DNA of 64,000 bases from Gnomoniopsis sp. IMI 355080 (taxonomy: Eukaryota; Ascomycota; Sordariomycetes; Diaporthales; Gnomoniaceae): contig JAPEVC010000091.1 of NCBI GenBank assembly GCA_027946555.1, positions 1 to 64,000 on the forward strand, read 5' to 3'. The position numbers and the translations under genes were made by a program. The notes under the pieces are model-generated. The model made no database searches, was not told the origin of the DNA, and saw only the letters and a list, made by a program, of their open reading frames with translations. The number at the start of each line of letters is the position of its first letter. The first letter of the stretch is position 1. Shown piece by piece: positions 1 to 11,139 of the stretch.

Positions 1-191
1 GGTCTGGTGGCCCTGGCACTCCAGCAAGGGTATAACTGCAGGGGCCCTTCACCGCCAAAAATTTCCATGGCAGAACCGGGACTCCACTGCAGTTTCCTTC
101 CCAACGCAACGAACAAGGTACAGTACGTACATCGCCTTCAATCACCCACTCCACGCACCGACACACACAATCAACCATAAACTTCCCAAGC

Positions 192-1199
192 ATGGCCGGC
201 GCCACTCTCAAAAAGCGCAGTCGTGACGATGCGCCCAAAGTCAAAGCTCCCCGCCCCACCAAAAAGCAGCGCAAGCAGGCCCTAGATGCCTATCACAGTG
301 ACAGCGACGCCGATGCCGACGCCGACGAGTTTCTGGCCGTGAACCTAATGGACTCGGACTCGGACGACATTCACAACGCCCGGGCAGACGTCGGCGGCGC
401 TTCCGAAGGGGAGGACGAGTCTGACGCAAGCTCCATCTCCTCCAACACACGGCCCAACCCGCGCAAACTTCACCCACCCTCAATTGCTCGCAACGCACCA
501 GCCTCCAAGCTCGCACATGACGCTCCGCCTTCGGACGACGACGATGATGACGACGACGATGACAATGACGAGTACTCAGACCTGTCAGCGTCAGAAGGAG
601 AGGAAGGGGGCGAAAAAGGCATGACGGGCGCCAACGCGCTGCGCGTACGGGGCTCCAAAGCCAAGCGCAACGATCCCGCCGCATTCGCAACGTCCATGTC
701 AAAAATCTTGTCGACCAAGCTGTCGACGTCGCGGCGCGCCGACCCGGTGCTTGCGCGCTCCGCGGCCGCGCACGAGGCGAGCCGGCAGGCCGTGGATAGC
801 GCGCTGGAGACCAAGGCTCGCAAGCAGCTGCGGATGACAAAGCGCGCGGCCATGGAAAAAGGCCGCGTGCGGGATGTGCTGGTGGCGACGAACGGGCAGT
901 TTGGCGGCAATGTGCACCCGGTGACGGGGGAGGTGCTGGAGGGGGAGAGCGTGGGTGCGGTGGTGGAGACCGAAAGGAGGTTGCGCAAGGTCGCGCAGAG
1001 GGGTGTGGTGCAGTTATTCAATGCGTTCCGGGTGGCGCAAGTCAAGGCCGTGGAAGCGGAGAGGGGAGTGCGCAAAGAGGGAGTCATTGGTGTGGATCGA
1101 AAGAAGGAGAAGATTACGGAGATGAGTAAGAAGGGTTTCTTGGACTTGATTGCGAGTGGTGGAGGCGGGCTTAAGAAGGGTCCCATGGAAGAGGCTTGA
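192..1199 (+). CDS. RRP15: Ribosomal RNA-processing protein 15 (Rrp15-like)
   Basis: Single-exon gene of 335 residues. The family acts in the nucleolus in maturation of 60S pre-ribosomes (processing of 27S pre-rRNA). The first 150 residues are a low-complexity acidic and basic region with an Asp run near residues 117-124, typical of nucleolar proteins. The second half (about residues 165-320) carries the conserved Rrp15p region, with the segment around DPVLARS, a basic helix KARKQLRMTKRAA, and the later VVQLFNAFRVAQ segment. The start at 192 follows a pyrimidine- and A-rich leader and no earlier in-frame ATG fits. It converges on the ferredoxin gene downstream. Family assignment is confident; the exact role is taken from yeast. 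Confidence 0.85.
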   Translation: MAGATLKKRSRDDAPKVKAPRPTKKQRKQALDAYHSDSDADADADEFLAVNLMDSDSDDIHNARADVGGASEGEDESDASSISSNTRPNPRKLHPPSIARNAPASKLAHDAPPSDDDDDDDDDDNDEYSDLSASEGEEGGEKGMTGANALRVRGSKAKRNDPAAFATSMSKILSTKLSTSRRADPVLARSAAAHEASRQAVDSALETKARKQLRMTKRAAMEKGRVRDVLVATNGQFGGNVHPVTGEVLEGESVGAVVETERRLRKVAQRGVVQLFNAFRVAQVKAVEAERGVRKEGVIGVDRKKEKITEMSKKGFLDLIASGGGGLKKGPMEEA

Positions 1200-1613
1200 T
1201 TGGAGCTGTGGGAGTAGGTTGGTTGTCAGTGTCCAAGCCTCCAGGACCGGAAAATGCCCATGTTGGTGTTGATGGACCAGTCTGCGAGTTTGAAATACCA
1301 GAGGCACAGGGGTAGCATTTACAGGCGTTTGAGTAGGGTCTCGAATTAGGAGCTATGTCTCCAGAATGTGCCATTTGAATGATATGGCAACGAAGAATAT
1401 TCGTACAGTTCTACAGTGGTCCGTCTTCTCTCAGGCGCCGAAGTGATTGTTTACCATCCTCCAAACGAGCCATCCAGCCATGTCAGACAGTACGCGCAGT
1501 ATATTCTCTGTTGCACCTGCGGAGACCCGGTATGGGAGACATCACGGGCGCTGTATCTCGAGGTCTTTCCTCCGTTCAGCTGTTGGTCTTGTTGAAGCTT
1601 GTCATTAACTCGG
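1200..1613. other. Convergent 3' intergenic stretch
   Basis: About 410 bases lie between the stop of the RRP15-like gene and the stop of the ferredoxin gene on the other strand. It should hold both 3' untranslated regions. No further gene is visible; the short open frames here lack any recognisable protein. Confidence 0.5.
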
Positions 1614-2287
1614 TCATGACTTGAAATCGCTGGCTTGCAAGTTCCTCGTCATTGATGGAAGCTTGACGACTAGCCCATCCAGCTCCGGCGTCATGGTCAC
1701 CTGGCACCCCAGCCGGCTGGTCTCGGTCAATCCGAACGCCAGATCTAACATGTCGTTCTCGTCATCGTCCGGCTCGGGAATCTTCTCGTAAAAATCTTCG
1801 TCTCGTATAATTACATGGCATGTCGAGCATGCGCAGGATCCGCCGCAGGCACCTAAGATCATCGCGTCAGTTTTTTGGGGGGTAACATGAGAGAAACATC
1901 ACTCCTTCTTGGTGTATGTACAGAGAAGTCGAAGCGCGAAAAAGCGGCTGCCGTACCTTCCATCTCAATATCATGTGCCTGAGCGACATCCAGTAGGTTG
2001 TCGCCCTTGTTCACCGCGACCTTGATCTCCTGCCCATCCTTGTCAATGAACGTGACATACAATTCTTCGCCCGGCTTAGGGGGGTCGATATGCCCATGCC
2101 GTGTCGTCGGTGTGGAGGAAAAACAACGCGCAGCTGTTGGTCGCGGCGTCTTGAGCGAGGATCGGCTGGCTATTGAAAATGCGACGGCGCTATATGGTCG
2201 AGAAGATGGGGCAAAATGTGAGGCAATTCGAAGAGTCGATACTCGAGACCGCGTCAGGGAGCGCAGAAGAGTCCTGGGTGTCGCCAT
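1614..2287 (-). CDS. YAH1: Mitochondrial [2Fe-2S] ferredoxin (adrenodoxin type)
   Basis: Two exons, 2287-1957 and 1852-1614, joined across a 104-nt GT-AG intron; 189 residues. The protein is an adrenodoxin-type ferredoxin that passes electrons in the mitochondrial matrix for Fe-S cluster and heme A synthesis. The cluster ligands are visible as C113-x5-C119-x2-C122 (motif [13 protein letters not shown]) and C160 in the SRLGCQVT segment; the intron falls just before the first cysteine. The first 60 or so residues are rich in Arg, Ser and Ala with no acids, fitting a mitochondrial presequence. The start at 2287 ([10 protein letters not shown]) is preferred because the more upstream ATG gives a hydrophobic, non-conserved extension. 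It shares a divergent promoter region with the UGO1-like gene. Confidence 0.9.
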
Positions 2288-3000
2288 GACGATATGCGTC
2301 GCAAAATAAAAGGAAAACAAGAAGCTGGACTGCGGAGGTGTCCCCCGAAAATATGACGCCTTTAGCTTGATGCTCGGCGCAAGTGCGGCAAGGCAAACAG
2401 GCAGCTGTATAGATTGGCTAGATGTTCATGCAGTAAGCGGAAATAGTGAATGAGATATCAATGCTTGTCAGCTCAGCACCGCGCAAACGAGTAGATGTCG
2501 GAGGGGAGCCGCAAGAAAGGGCCAAAAAAAAAAGGGCGAGGCAGGATAGCTGTACACCAGTCGAGAATACTCCCGAGAGCGACCGACGACCGGGCGGATC
2601 CAATGCAAATGCTCTAGATCGTCAGCAAAATTCCACTATCGATAAGAGCAGACTGGTGCTACTTTGGAGTTGGCCTCAGTAATTCGGATCAAAGTGGTCT
2701 GGAAAACTGAGGTAAGCTTTCCCCGCTATCGCTTGCTTGCTTTTTTTTGGAGCATGGTCAAGCCTTGGAGATGATTTCATATGCTCTCTTCATGCACAAC
2801 CTGACGCGACAACAACACGACTAAAACGGATAGGGAGCTTCTACAGCAGCCTACAGAAGCTTCATCACAGACACATTCGCTTTGCAAAAACCCAGCGGCA
2901 TCATCTGGGTGCAGCATTGGCGCTGCGCACCACCAACATCAGCCCATCATTGGCGGCACGAGACCATGACGACGTGAAGCTTTGACGATTAACTTCAATT
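2288..3000. other. Divergent promoter region
   Basis: About 710 bases separate the start codons of the ferredoxin gene (minus strand) and the UGO1-like gene (plus strand), so this should hold both promoters and 5' leaders. I see a CAA/CAC-rich leader just before 3001 but no clear TATA box and no convincing extra gene. Confidence 0.5.
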
Positions 3001-4590
3001 ATGGCAAACAACTCCCACAGGCAAGGGGTCAACCCCCTTCGACCCTACTACGTTCCTCCCACCATTGGCGAGCCCACTGTCGAGCCGACCAACATCCCCG
3101 GCCCTACGGCGTTCTCCCGCTCGGCAAATGGTTCCTCCTCCGCAAAGTACACGTCGAAAGCACGCGATATCTTCTCCGATCTTGACTACAAAGACTATAT
3201 TGCCGAGCCCTCGCCCTCGGTCGTCGGTAATATCAAGGATGTCGTCAACGAGATGATGTGGAAGTACACCTCGGTCTTCCTGGCCCAACCTTTTGAGGCT
3301 GCCAAGTTGATCTTGCAAGTCCGGAGTCAGGACGATCTAGGTGCATTGGGCGCAGCACCAGCTTCAGTCGCCTCGCCGGTCGTTTCTAGACAGTCAAGCT
3401 ACAAGGCTGCTGCCTTTGACGAGCTCTCAGACTCGGATGGGGACGAGCCAGCCTATTTCACTTCCACGGTACCACATACGCCCTCGCCGGTGCGGACACG
3501 AAGGCGACGGTCGACTACACCACCACCACCTCAGACTCCAAAGGCAGCAGCGAGGCCCGACTTGCCACCACACATGCTGAATATACGGCGGCCGGACTCG
3601 ATAACGGAAGTTATTGGCCAGCTGTGGCAGAAAGAAGGGGCATGGGGCGTCTGCAAAGGAACGAATGCAACGTTTGTGTACAAGGTGCTCTATTCGCTGT
3701 TGGAGAATTGGTCGAGAAGTCTGCTTAGTGCGCTGTTTGACGTCCCTGATCTGGGGTTGAAGACGGACATGGACCGTCTGGTGGATTTAGCCTCTCCTTA
3801 CCCGTGGGCGTCGCTGTGCGTGGCCGCAGCAGCTGCCGTCGTGACGGGTCTTATCCTCTCACCCTTGGATCTCGTCCGGACGAGGTGAGCTATCCTAAAG
3901 ACTTTTTGAATCGCATGATCCCCAGCAACTAACGCAGCTCTTAGATCCATAATAACTTCCACAACCCGCGGACCCAAGCGCACTCTCTCCATTCTACGCC
4001 ATCTTCCTTCTTACCTCTGCCCACCTACGCTCGTTATTCCCACCGTCCTCCACTCACTCGTACACCCAGTCCTCGCGCTTACAACGCCCCTCGTCCTGCG
4101 CACGAAATTCAAAATCGACAGCGAAGTCTCACCCACCACCTTCTCACTCGCCAAATTCTGCTCCGCCACCGTCGCACTCTTTGTGAATCTGCCCCTTGAG
4201 ACGGTCCTACGCCGTGGTCAGGTTGCCGTGCTGAGCTCTCCTGAGTATGTCCGCGCTGCGGAAGGCACTGCCAAGGGTGACAGGAAAAGTATTGAAGATC
4301 GGACGGCGGCGACGACACAGCTGGACATAATTGTGCCGCCGGGGAAGTACGACGGCGTGTTTGGTACAATGTATACTATTGTGAACGAGGAGGGTTCAAA
4401 GGTTGTGCCAACAAAGTTGGCCGTGAACCGGGGTGCTCCTAAGAAAGGTAAGGCAAAGGTTGCTGAGACGGTGTACCGGAGGGGCCAGGGCATCGATGGC
4501 TTATGGAGAGGGTGGAAGGTTAGTTGGTGGGGCTTGATCGGGCTGTGGGGAGCTGCTGTTGTGGGCGGTGGTGGTGATGGGGAATTCTAA
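3001..4590 (+). CDS. UGO1: Ugo1-like mitochondrial outer-membrane carrier-family protein
   Basis: Two exons, 3001-3884 and 3945-4590, split by a 60-nt intron with a CTAAC branch site and TTAG acceptor; 509 residues. Ugo1 is a modified solute carrier of the outer mitochondrial membrane that links Fzo1 and Mgm1 in mitochondrial fusion. The N-terminus (Pro-rich, ending in the DYKDY region) resembles fungal Ugo1 proteins. Degenerate carrier signatures of the form P-x-[DE]-x-x-[KR] are present as PFEAAK, PLDLVR and PLETVLR. A long Ser/Thr/Pro-rich insert near residues 115-195 separates the first two carrier repeats. The frame closes exactly over the intron. Assignment as a carrier-fold protein is strong; the Ugo1 function is from family resemblance. 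Confidence 0.85.
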
Positions 4591-6131
4591 AGGGCACTAG
4601 AACATGATCGCAGCTGGAGGAGGAGGTTAGCGGTGGTATGCGCAGGGACAGCTACCAGCATGTCCATCGTGGCACCGCAAAAACCAACAGGCTGTTGGAA
4701 CGAAGCAGCAATTTTTGTTTTTTGGAAGCTGTGAATTAACGAGAATTTCGCGGAGTTTGGGGCGATGTGGCGGCTGGATGCTCTCTACTCATGAATAACG
4801 GATGGTATGATATCCCCTAGTTCGACATGTTGTATACTGTTGCGATAGACCTTGTGCGAATACACACGATGAACATCGGCCGGCTGGATAGTTGCTCGGC
4901 GACATGCTTGATCTTACCGATGATCGTCTTACTACACCTCTGCTGGGAAGCGATGGTCACTATGGCGAAACATTTTTTCTCACCGCTCGATGAATTGCTC
5001 CATCAGCTGCCATCATGTTGCTTTTCCCTCCCTTCCCATAATTTCCATCGAATTGGCCAAATCAGGTCTACCGCGCTTCGGTTGCGCTACACGTCGCCTA
5101 GGAGTGAAGTTCATTTAGGCTCGCCGGGTCATTGGCGGAGGAACACAACCAAAATCTACGACAGTCCCAAGCCGGCCCTCGACCACGATTCCTGATGAAA
5201 CAACATCGTACCACATCCAACCATTCCCGCTAGTAAGCGTCTGTTACCATGCATTCGGCCGAGCTCGATAACCAGGTTCCCGTGGCCCGTCCTCGGAGGA
5301 TTAGATTGCGTCTCTCTGGTCGAGGCTAGGCTGGGCAGTTTTTACCCGGTACGCACTGCCCTCACAATCCCACCGTACGGCAGGCCAAGATGAACGCGAT
5401 GTCGCGACACGGACTCATCTGGAGCACCGTCCCTGTCAATCACTTGTCAGACAATCTATTAGCCGCCATGTCGTGGAACTGGCCGTCCCTGCACCCCAGG
5501 TCTTGGCATCCCAGTGTCGCGGGAGATGTGCCCCGAGGTTACCACTTCCGGCATATGTACGAACACACCAGGACGAATGTATGCTGCTGTCTGTCGATGC
5601 AAGGATGAGGCAAGACCTTGCTTGGGCTGTTGGGACTGGAAGCTCGTCGATAATACTACCTGCGATTGTCACTGTCTGCCTTCACGGGCAGAACACTGCT
5701 GATCCATTGGAGGAGGGCAGTCACTCCGCAAACCTTACTGCGGCGTTGGACGGGCCGCTGACATGCTCACGGCGTATCGTGGTGTCTTAAGCCATGGTAT
5801 CAGCCACCAATAGATCATGGGATCTGAGACAGGCTGAGGCCGAGTTGCAGCGGCTTAGAGTCCGTGGGCACAGAATCGAAGGAGGTTGACGTTGGCTCCG
5901 GACCAGCCAAATTCGGTAGGCTTCGGTGCTTCGTCTGACACGAGAAAGGCTCGTCTTCCGTGCCATTCTGGTAGTGGCTGTATACTTCTTCTGTCGGATG
6001 GTCTCGGTGAGAGGGGTGTACCCAGGTACGCGTGCCTGGGATCAGCGTACTGATGTATAAAAGAAATCCCACTCACCGACGTCCCCAGTGGTCGCCAGAC
6101 TCTTGGTCGAGTGACGAGAATCGTGGAAGAA
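4591..6131. other. Intergenic stretch without clear gene
   Basis: About 1.5 kb between the UGO1-like and AA9 genes. Several open frames of 70-120 codons exist on both strands, but none shows recognisable domains, biased codon use or conserved-looking composition. The right end holds the AA9 promoter. I see no repeat or RNA gene. Confidence 0.45.
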
Positions 6132-6138
6132 GTATAAA
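6132..6138 (+). promoter_or_regulatory. TATA box of the AA9 gene
   Basis: A TATAAAG element lies about 115 bases upstream of the AA9 start codon, a usual distance for a strongly regulated secreted-enzyme gene. A CCCCAG at 6083-6088, the complement of a CreA-type SYGGRG site, lies nearby, but such short sites occur by chance. Confidence 0.5.
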
Positions 6139-6247
6139 GCGCACTTCGCTTCAGCTTCCCCGAAGTCTGAATCAACGGACTTCTCAGCCACTTGAGCCCT
6201 AGGACATAATCAATCCCCATCTGTACCATCTCACAGAACGGTCCAAC

Positions 6248-7315
6248 ATGGCCATCCTTCCAACATTCATAGGCAGTCTCGCCCTGGCCACCACTGCCAT
6301 TGCACACTCCCACGTCAATAACCTCGTGATCGACGGTGTCTATTGGCAGGGCTACGACCCAACCTCATACCCATACGAGTCGGATCCTCCAATTGTCGTA
6401 GGATGGACAGCCGCCGACACTGACAATGGTTTCGTTGCGCCCGATGCATACCAGACCGGCGACATCATCTGCCACAAGAACGCCACTCCAGCTGGAGGCC
6501 ACGCGACGGTCAACGCTGGCGACTCCATCTCCATCCAATGGGCCGTAACCTGGCCCGACTCGCACCACGGGCCTATCTTTGACTACTTGGCGCCGTGCAA
6601 CGGCAACTGCGAGACGGTTGACAAGACCACCCTCGAGTTCTTCAAGATCGATCAAGTCGGTTATATTAACGGGTCAAACCCGGGTTTCTGGGGGAGCGAC
6701 GTCCTCATCGCCGACAACAGCACATGGCTCGTACAGATTCCGGCCGATATCGCGCCGGGCAACTACGTTCTGCGCCATGAGATTCTGGCCCTACACTCAG
6801 CAGGCAGTCTGGATGGTGCGCAAAACTACCCTCAGTGCTTCAACCTCGCCATCAGTGGCACAGGCACGCTAGCACCAAGCGGCACGCTGGGCGAAGATCT
6901 GTACCAGGAGACAGACCCCGGGATCCTGTATAACTTATACACGGATGTCGAGGACTACACCATGCCCGGCCCGACCCTGTACAGCGCGTTCCCGAGCTCT
7001 GTTGCGCAGAGCAAGAGCACCGCGACAGCGACGAGCAGCGCCATTGTGCCCGGTGGCGCAGCGAGCTCTTCGACAGCATCTGTCGGCTCGACGGCGACCT
7101 CGAGCAGTGTGCAGAGCACGACGACCGTGGCTTCGACAACGACGGCCTCCTCGGCGACCACCTCCTCGGCGGTAGTAACGACGACGGCGCCGTCAGCTGG
7201 CGCAGGGCAGACTGTCTATGGCCAATGTGGGGGCAGCGGATGGACCGGCGCCACGAGTTGTGTGAGTGCAACTTGCTCGACGTTGAACGCATACTATGCG
7301 CAGTGTCTTCCTTAG
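6248..7315 (+). CDS. AA9 lytic polysaccharide monooxygenase with CBM1 domain
   Basis: Single exon, 355 residues. AA9 enzymes are secreted copper oxygenases that cut crystalline cellulose oxidatively. Residues 1-19 form a signal peptide ([19 protein letters not shown]) and cleavage would expose His20, which forms the N-terminal half of the copper histidine brace. The second copper histidine is in SHHGP (H106, with H107 next to it), and the Gln/axial-Tyr motif is QNYPQC (Q192, Y194). The catalytic domain ends near residue 240. A Ser/Thr/Ala-rich linker follows, then a C-terminal fungal cellulose-binding module (residues about 322-355) with YGQCGG and the four cysteines and aromatics of CBM1. 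All active-site features are present, so it should be functional. It converges on the proton-pump gene. Confidence 0.96.
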   Translation: MAILPTFIGSLALATTAIAHSHVNNLVIDGVYWQGYDPTSYPYESDPPIVVGWTAADTDNGFVAPDAYQTGDIICHKNATPAGGHATVNAGDSISIQWAVTWPDSHHGPIFDYLAPCNGNCETVDKTTLEFFKIDQVGYINGSNPGFWGSDVLIADNSTWLVQIPADIAPGNYVLRHEILALHSAGSLDGAQNYPQCFNLAISGTGTLAPSGTLGEDLYQETDPGILYNLYTDVEDYTMPGPTLYSAFPSSVAQSKSTATATSSAIVPGGAASSSTASVGSTATSSSVQSTTTVASTTTASSATTSSAVVTTTAPSAGAGQTVYGQCGGSGWTGATSCVSATCSTLNAYYAQCLP

Positions 7316-7664
7316 ATGGCGAGCAGCTCCAAAGGCTTAGGTTGTGGTGGCTGTCAAGCAGAGGGAAGGCCGAGACTAGGCGATTTCACACCTGTGTTTC
7401 AGTGTATATATCCACCTTCTGTTGTAATCAAATTGGGCATTGCCATGTATGTCCGCCTTTCGATTAGTGCTCTTCCCACACATGAAGACTAACGCACGAT
7501 AAGTTAGTAGAAGGTCACTGAAAGCCAATGGCGGGTGGCACGTGGTTTTATGAACATGTTTGTAAATACATTAGCTATTCTATGTGACCTGAAGATGCTT
7601 TATAATGAACGTCGCCCTCGCTTCTCAGTAAGCGAGTGTAGAAGGAAATTGGACGATGGAGTCT
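7316..7664. other. Convergent 3' intergenic stretch
   Basis: About 350 bases between the AA9 stop and the proton-pump stop. It is AT-richer than the flanking genes and should hold both 3' untranslated regions. No gene is seen. Confidence 0.5.
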
Positions 7665-10600
7665 TTACTCTTCATCCTCCGCGGCAGCCTTCTCACCAAT
7701 GTAGTACCGATCAATGCCAGTTGCCGTGTTGGTCTCATGCTCAATAGCAATCTTGCTGAGCAACAGCAAAGCATTCTCCATCTTGGTGTCCTTCTTCTGC
7801 CTGTCCTTGCGGCCAAGATCGTTGAGCCACCTGATCTTGTTCAAGATAACATAGACAATGGCGATAAAGATTGTCACACCAATCGAGTAGCACCATACAA
7901 GCACAATCGTGACAAGATCAGTCCAGCCGTTGTATGAGTTCACGAACACGTCCTCGGGGATCGTGCGCATCACGCCACCGCCACTGCCGGAAAGCCAGCC
8001 GAAGATAGCAAAGATTGTGGCCAGAACATCGACGACAAAGATAGCTCCCACGAGTTGCCACGAGGGCCAGGTCTTACCACCACGAGTGATGAAAATGAGC
8101 CAGTTTTCGGTGAGCGAGATCTCGAGGAAGAGGACCTCCTGGATGGAGCCATAGTTCTGAATAATACCGCCGTTGGGCAGGAACATGGTACCGCGGATGA
8201 TCCAGGTGGCAAGGGCGAGAAGTCCGCCAAGAATGACACTGACTACCCAGATCTTGCTCAATTGCCATTCGACGGGACGCGGCTCGACGTGAGCGTTGTC
8301 GTATGCCACGGCAACGGTAGCCAAGTCTGCGAAGAGGGCGATGAAGACGATGAGATCCGGGCGAACAGTCTCGTTCAGGATGATCATGGAAGTGGTCAGG
8401 TAGATCTCGAGATGGAGACACAAGGCGATACGGTATTGGATATATGCCTTCATCCGCTGGAAAATTTGACGAGCGGTCTTGATCGACAGAATGATCGTGC
8501 TCAGACCGGGTGCGAGGAAAACAATGTCGGCAGCGGCTTGGGCAGCTTCGGAAGAACCTTCCACGGCAATACCGCAATCAGCCTTCTTGAGGGACGGGGC
8601 ATCGTTAACACCTATCAACATCAACGTTAGCAATCTGATTCTCGAGCGACGGGTGGCAAGTCGGCGATCTTGGGCTTACCATCTCCAGTCATGGCAGTGA
8701 GCGATCCTCTCTGCTGCAACATCTCGACAACCTGGTACTTGTGCTCAGGGAAGACTTCCGCAAAACCGTCGGCGCGTGCAATAAGGTCGTGCTGAAGAGC
8801 TCCAGAAAGACCGCTGTTGAACAGCTTCTCGGAGTTGTAAACCTTGGTACCCATACCAAGCATCTTGCAACTAAAGTAGTCGGTCAGCCACTGTACAACG
8901 GAATTACATCCGGGGTAGGATAAGAGGGACAACTCACGTTTCCTTGGCAATAGCAATGGCATCACCAGTCAACATCTTGACGGGCACACCTGTAAAGCGT
9001 CAACAACTCTGTTCAAGAATGCAGATCAGAAAGAAGAAAACTAACCAAGAGCCTGAGCCTCCATGATAGTCTGGGCAGTGTCCTCACGCGGCGGGTCAAA
9101 CATGGAGATCATGCCCAGCAGCTGCCAGTCCTCGTTGTTCTTCTTGACCGCAACACCCAAGGAACGGAAACCACGTGCAGCAAACTCCTTAGCCTTGAGG
9201 TTGTACAAGTTGCGAGTCTCCTCAGAGCAGTTGGCGAGCTGAACGATAGCCCTGGGGGCACCCTTTGCACAAATATAGTTGTCCTTGCCGAGACGGCATT
9301 CGCAAGTGATGCGCTTGGAGACGGGGTCGAAAGGCGTGAACTTGTCGGTGATCCAGCCTTGGCGCAGGATCTCACGGGCCTTGGGGTGGCGCTTGAGCGT
9401 CAAGATTGTCACCTTGTCGATGGGGTCCAGGGAATCAATGTTGTGAGAACTGGCCAAGGCGGCTACGGCCATCATCCAGTCCACATCCTGGCCTTCGGCC
9501 ACGTAGGGTTCACGCAGACTGAGCTTGTTGGCTGTGAGAGTACCGGTCTTATCGGAGCAAAGTACGTTGACACCCTATGATCGGCAAAGTCAGCTTCACA
9601 TTGCGCAAATTTTTTATGAGCGAAGAGAAGAAAAGCTTACAGCCAGTGACTCGATAGCAGTCAGCTTTTGCACGATAGCCTTCTGCTTAGCTAGGTACGC
9701 AGCGCCGACAGCAAGAGTGGTTGTAGTGACAACAGGAAGACCGACGGGAACTCCGATGATGAAGAGAACCAGAGAGTAGTCGAGAAGAGTCTGTACACCA
9801 GGAACAGCGATGGGGATGTGACGGAAGAAACCACCAATCCAAGCGCACAGCATGAAGAACATGACCAGCACAAGCAAAGATGTACCAATGCTGTCCATGA
9901 CCTGCTTGAAGTGACCAACATCCTTGGTTCCTCCAACAAGACTTGCGGTCTTGCCGACGAAAGAGTACCTGGCGGAAGTCATGACAACAGCATAAGCCTT
10001 GCCACGCTTGCATCCGGTGGTGTAGTAGACGGTATCACCCATGTACTTGTCCACAGCAAGCGATTCTCCTGTGATTGCGGACTGGTCTGTGCTTGAAATA
10101 TTAGATGACTGTCTGAATGGCGTCGCATGACGCGGATAGCAAATTATACTGACCGCAAGCAATCAAAGAAAGGCCGTAGTGAATGGAACCAGCGTCGTCG
10201 TCATCATCATCCTTTGGCTTCTCGTCGTCAGGGTCCCCGGCTTCTCCAGAGAACTTGTCCAAGTTCTTGAGTTTCTTGAACTCCTCAAAGTCTTGTGGTG
10301 AGTTGTAGCCGCAGATAAGCTGGCAATCGCCAGGAACAGTTTGGCCGTCAGAAATAATCACCTGTAATGACAAGAATCGTTAGCACAACATCCTCCAGAC
10401 TAATCTCGATGCATCCTGGAACATACAATATCGCCGGGCACGAGTTCTCGAGCCAGAATAATTTGTTCCTGGCCGTCTCGCACAACCGTAGTCTTCATGG
10501 CAATGTCACCCTTGAGACTGGCCACGATGTCCGCGGCTTGTTTTTCCTGATAGTAACCGACGAATGCGTTGAGAAGCAAGATACCGAGAATCACACCGAA

Positions 10601-11139
10601 ATCAATCCAATCCTCCAGACCGAGAGCAAGTAGGGCAGCAAGTTCCATCACTATTGAGACCGTCACGTCAGTATTAGACATTCAGATCAGTACGCAGGCA
10701 AATTGCGCCCAATGCACTCACCATAAAGAATTGGTCCCTGGAAAAAGGACATAAACTTGGCAAGCTGGTTCTCCTTCTCAGCAGTAAGCTCATTCCAGCC
10801 ATACCGCTTCCGTCGCTCCTCCACATCAGCACTGGTGATACCCTGTCGGATATCCGCCTCGAGCCACTCTGGCGGTGGCTTGTTGCTGACGGGCGCCTGG
10901 TCGTCCAGATCACTGCTCTTCCAGAATTTCCACCAAGGAACGTGCTCGTGCTCCTCTTGTACCTCCTCCTGGGGCGCATGCCCACCACGGGTGATGAAGC
11001 GGTCGAGGAGCTCGTACTCGCCTAGTCCCTTCTCATTGTCATCCAGGGTGTGTCCGCCATAGCCGTCGCTACTGCTTTGATGGTCGGCAGCGCCGGCCTC
11101 AGCGTCCTCATGACGAGCTTTTTCGTGGCCGAAGGCCAT
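7665..11139 (-). CDS. Plasma-membrane-type P-type H+-ATPase (type IIIA)
   Basis: Eight exons on the minus strand: 11139-10722, 10650-10427, 10361-10154, 10086-9641, 9574-9046, 8989-8938, 8870-8680 and 8611-7665. All seven introns (56-71 nt) are GT-AG, and the frame closes to 1,004 residues. The enzyme pumps protons out of the cell using ATP. Visible motifs are the actuator-domain TGES (about residue 290), the phosphorylation site CSDKTGTLT (D440), KGAP in the nucleotide-binding domain and TGDGVNDAP (about 687-695), followed by the C-terminal membrane helices. Two features differ from the main fungal Pma1: an acidic insertion with six consecutive Asp in exon 3 (about residues 235-280), and a short C-terminus ending in EKAAAEDEE without the usual autoinhibitory tail. 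It is probably a second, differently regulated pump. Confidence 0.93.

Noticed and set aside
241..1186. Several long open frames opposite the RRP15-like gene
   Set aside because: They mirror the GC-rich coding sequence of RRP15 and have no domain character of their own.
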